Shown piece after piece: positions 5,046 through 5,511 of a stretch of DNA of 5,511 nt; the stretch's first letter is position 1, and every line of letters begins with the position of its first letter. The notes beneath the pieces were generated by a model. That model saw only the letters and a list, made by a program, of their open reading frames with translations. It was not told the DNA's origin and searched no databases. The stretch comes from Propionibacteriaceae bacterium (lineage in GTDB: Bacteria; Actinomycetota; Actinomycetes; Propionibacteriales; Propionibacteriaceae), in NCBI GenBank assembly GCA_031260385.1, contig JAIRKB010000217.1, positions 1 to 5,511 on the forward strand. The letters run 5' to 3'. The position numbers were made by a program, and so were the translations under genes.

Positions 5046-5372
5046 CTAGAGGGCGGAGGGGAGGAGGAGGCGGACGAGGGCGGCGGTGAGGGCGGCGAGG
5101 ATTACGACCAGGATGAAGGGGGCGCGGCGCCACAAGGCGATGGCGGCGACGGCGAGGGCGGCGAGGCGGGCGTCAATGACTAAGCGGCCACCGCCGTCGA
5201 AGGTTTGTTGGGCGACTAGGCCGGCGAGGAGGGCGACCGAGACGAGGGCGACGATGGGGGCGATCTTGGGGGAGGAGACCCAGCTTTCGGGGAGGAAGTG
5301 GCCGGCTAGCTTGGTGAGGAAGATGACGGCGATGGCTCCGGCAATGGTCCACCAGATGATTGGTTCAGTCAT
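5046..5372 (-). CDS. azlD: AzlD-family branched-chain amino acid exporter subunit
   Basis: This small 108-residue membrane protein fits the AzlD family (about 100-110 residues). Its hydrophobic segments are at about 5-22 (IIWWTIAGAIAVIFLTKL), 35-55 (IAPIVALVSVALLAGLVAQ), 68-80 and 84-105. AzlD acts in the inner membrane with AzlC as a two-part exporter of branched-chain amino acids or their analogues. The family call rests on size, topology and the probable AzlC gene upstream. A longer reading from 5489 in this frame adds a Pro-rich N terminus, but those codons come from the upstream gene's repeats. The ATG at 5372 has a clean GGAGG (5379-5383) six bases away. The upstream reading frame ends at 5365, so the two genes overlap by eight bases and are probably translationally coupled. 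The plus strand here is unusually purine-rich. Confidence 0.8.
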   Translation of the reverse strand: MTEPIIWWTIAGAIAVIFLTKLAGHFLPESWVSSPKIAPIVALVSVALLAGLVAQQTFDGGGRLVIDARLAALAVAAIALWRRAPFILVVILAALTAALVRLLLPSAL

Positions 5373-5511
5373 CGAGCACCTCCGGGGGGGGAGGGGTGCC
5401 GTCGAGGATCTCAGGAGGGGGAGCGGCACCGTTGGAAACCTCGGGAGGGGAGGTTGCACCGTTGGAAACTTCGGGAGGGGAGGTCGCACCGTTGGGCATC
5501 TCGGGAGGGGG
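5365..5511 (-). CDS. azlC: 3' end of probable azlC, with a decapeptide-repeat tail (partial)
   Basis: Reading the minus strand from the right edge gives 48 open codons and a TGA at 5365-5367. The peptide is a string of near-identical ten-residue units: TSPPEVSNGA twice, APPPEILDGT once, a partial PPPEMPNGA at the edge and a final PPPPEVLDD. The frame is supported because the 30-bp DNA repeats stay in phase with it, because a second minus frame is closed by a TGA at 5411-5413, and because it overlaps azlD by eight bases as adjacent azlC/azlD genes commonly do. AzlC is the larger membrane subunit of the exporter. No AzlC membrane segment is inside the window, so the identity rests on position. 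The tail is hydrophilic, rich in Pro and acidic, and would be cytoplasmic or external depending on topology. Such a repeat tail is not a usual part of AzlC. Confidence 0.55.
   Translation of the reverse strand, partial: PPPEMPNGATSPPEVSNGATSPPEVSNGAAPPPEILDGTPPPPEVLDD
5396..5511. repeat. 30-bp tandem repeats, about four copies, running off the right edge
   Basis: Units start at 5396, 5426, 5456 and 5486 (the last is cut by the edge). Units 2 and 3 differ at two or three bases; unit 1 is more diverged. The core is GCACCGTTGGAAACCTCGGG followed by AGGGGAGG. The length is a multiple of three and the copies abut with no spacers, so this is a coding minisatellite, not a CRISPR array. Copy number could vary between strains. 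Confidence 0.9.

Noticed and set aside
5373..5489. A longer N terminus for azlD starting at 5489
   Set aside because: The extra Pro-rich residues are an off-frame reading of the 30-bp repeats of the upstream gene. The ATG at 5372 has a well-placed GGAGG and gives a normal AzlD length.
5396..5511. CRISPR-like direct repeats
   Set aside because: The 30-bp units abut with no spacers and keep a reading frame, so they are coding tandem repeats.

Overview
The window is high-GC bacterial chromosome and looks actinobacterial. NadD and the 507-residue Obg GTPase, with its OCT domain and acidic tail, have actinobacterial-style sequences, and several starts are GTG. I cannot place it below the phylum; a Propionibacteriaceae or Actinomycetaceae-like organism is only a guess. 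It joins an accessory segment on the left to a conserved housekeeping block on the right.

Left accessory part (1-1400). A secreted-protein gene made of DUF11/DUF7507-type repeats runs in from the left edge. It stops early, just as a new repeat begins, with no wall anchor. Its last 69 bases overlap, tail to tail, a leftward two-gene module: a BrnT-like small basic protein (1156-1398) followed, through an ATGA stop/start overlap, by a ribbon-helix-helix protein (776-1159). This looks like a type II toxin-antitoxin pair that recombined into, or beside, a broken surface-protein gene.

Divergent spacer (1399-1709). This 311-base AT-richer gap separates the toxin-antitoxin-like pair from the ribosomal-protein operon. 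It holds a perfect 14-bp inverted repeat made of two consensus DnaA boxes. Next come a small palindrome over a candidate -35 box, a candidate promoter, and a hairpin near the start of the predicted rplU leader. No gene reads into the DnaA-box hairpin from either side, so a terminator role is unlikely.

Housekeeping operon (1710-3835, plus strand). rplU (L21), rpmA (L27) and obg follow in the classic order with short gaps. L21 and L27 are 50S proteins and Obg is a 50S-assembly GTPase, so the operon concerns large-subunit biogenesis.

Convergent block (3871-5511, minus strand). In transcription order this is the 3' end of a gene that is probably azlC, then azlD, nadD and rsfS. AzlC/AzlD would form a branched-chain amino-acid exporter. 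NadD makes nicotinate adenine dinucleotide, and RsfS is the ribosome-silencing factor that binds L14 on 50S. nadD and rsfS are coupled by ATGA. A perfect 26-bp-arm palindrome sits between azlD and nadD. The probable AzlC tail carries tandem 30-bp repeats encoding a Pro/Glu-rich decapeptide, read off the right edge.

The points most worth following up are the inverted DnaA boxes, the long palindrome, the decapeptide-repeat tail, and the recombination scar between the surface-protein remnant and the toxin-antitoxin-like pair. No rRNA, tRNA, CRISPR array or transposase gene was seen.
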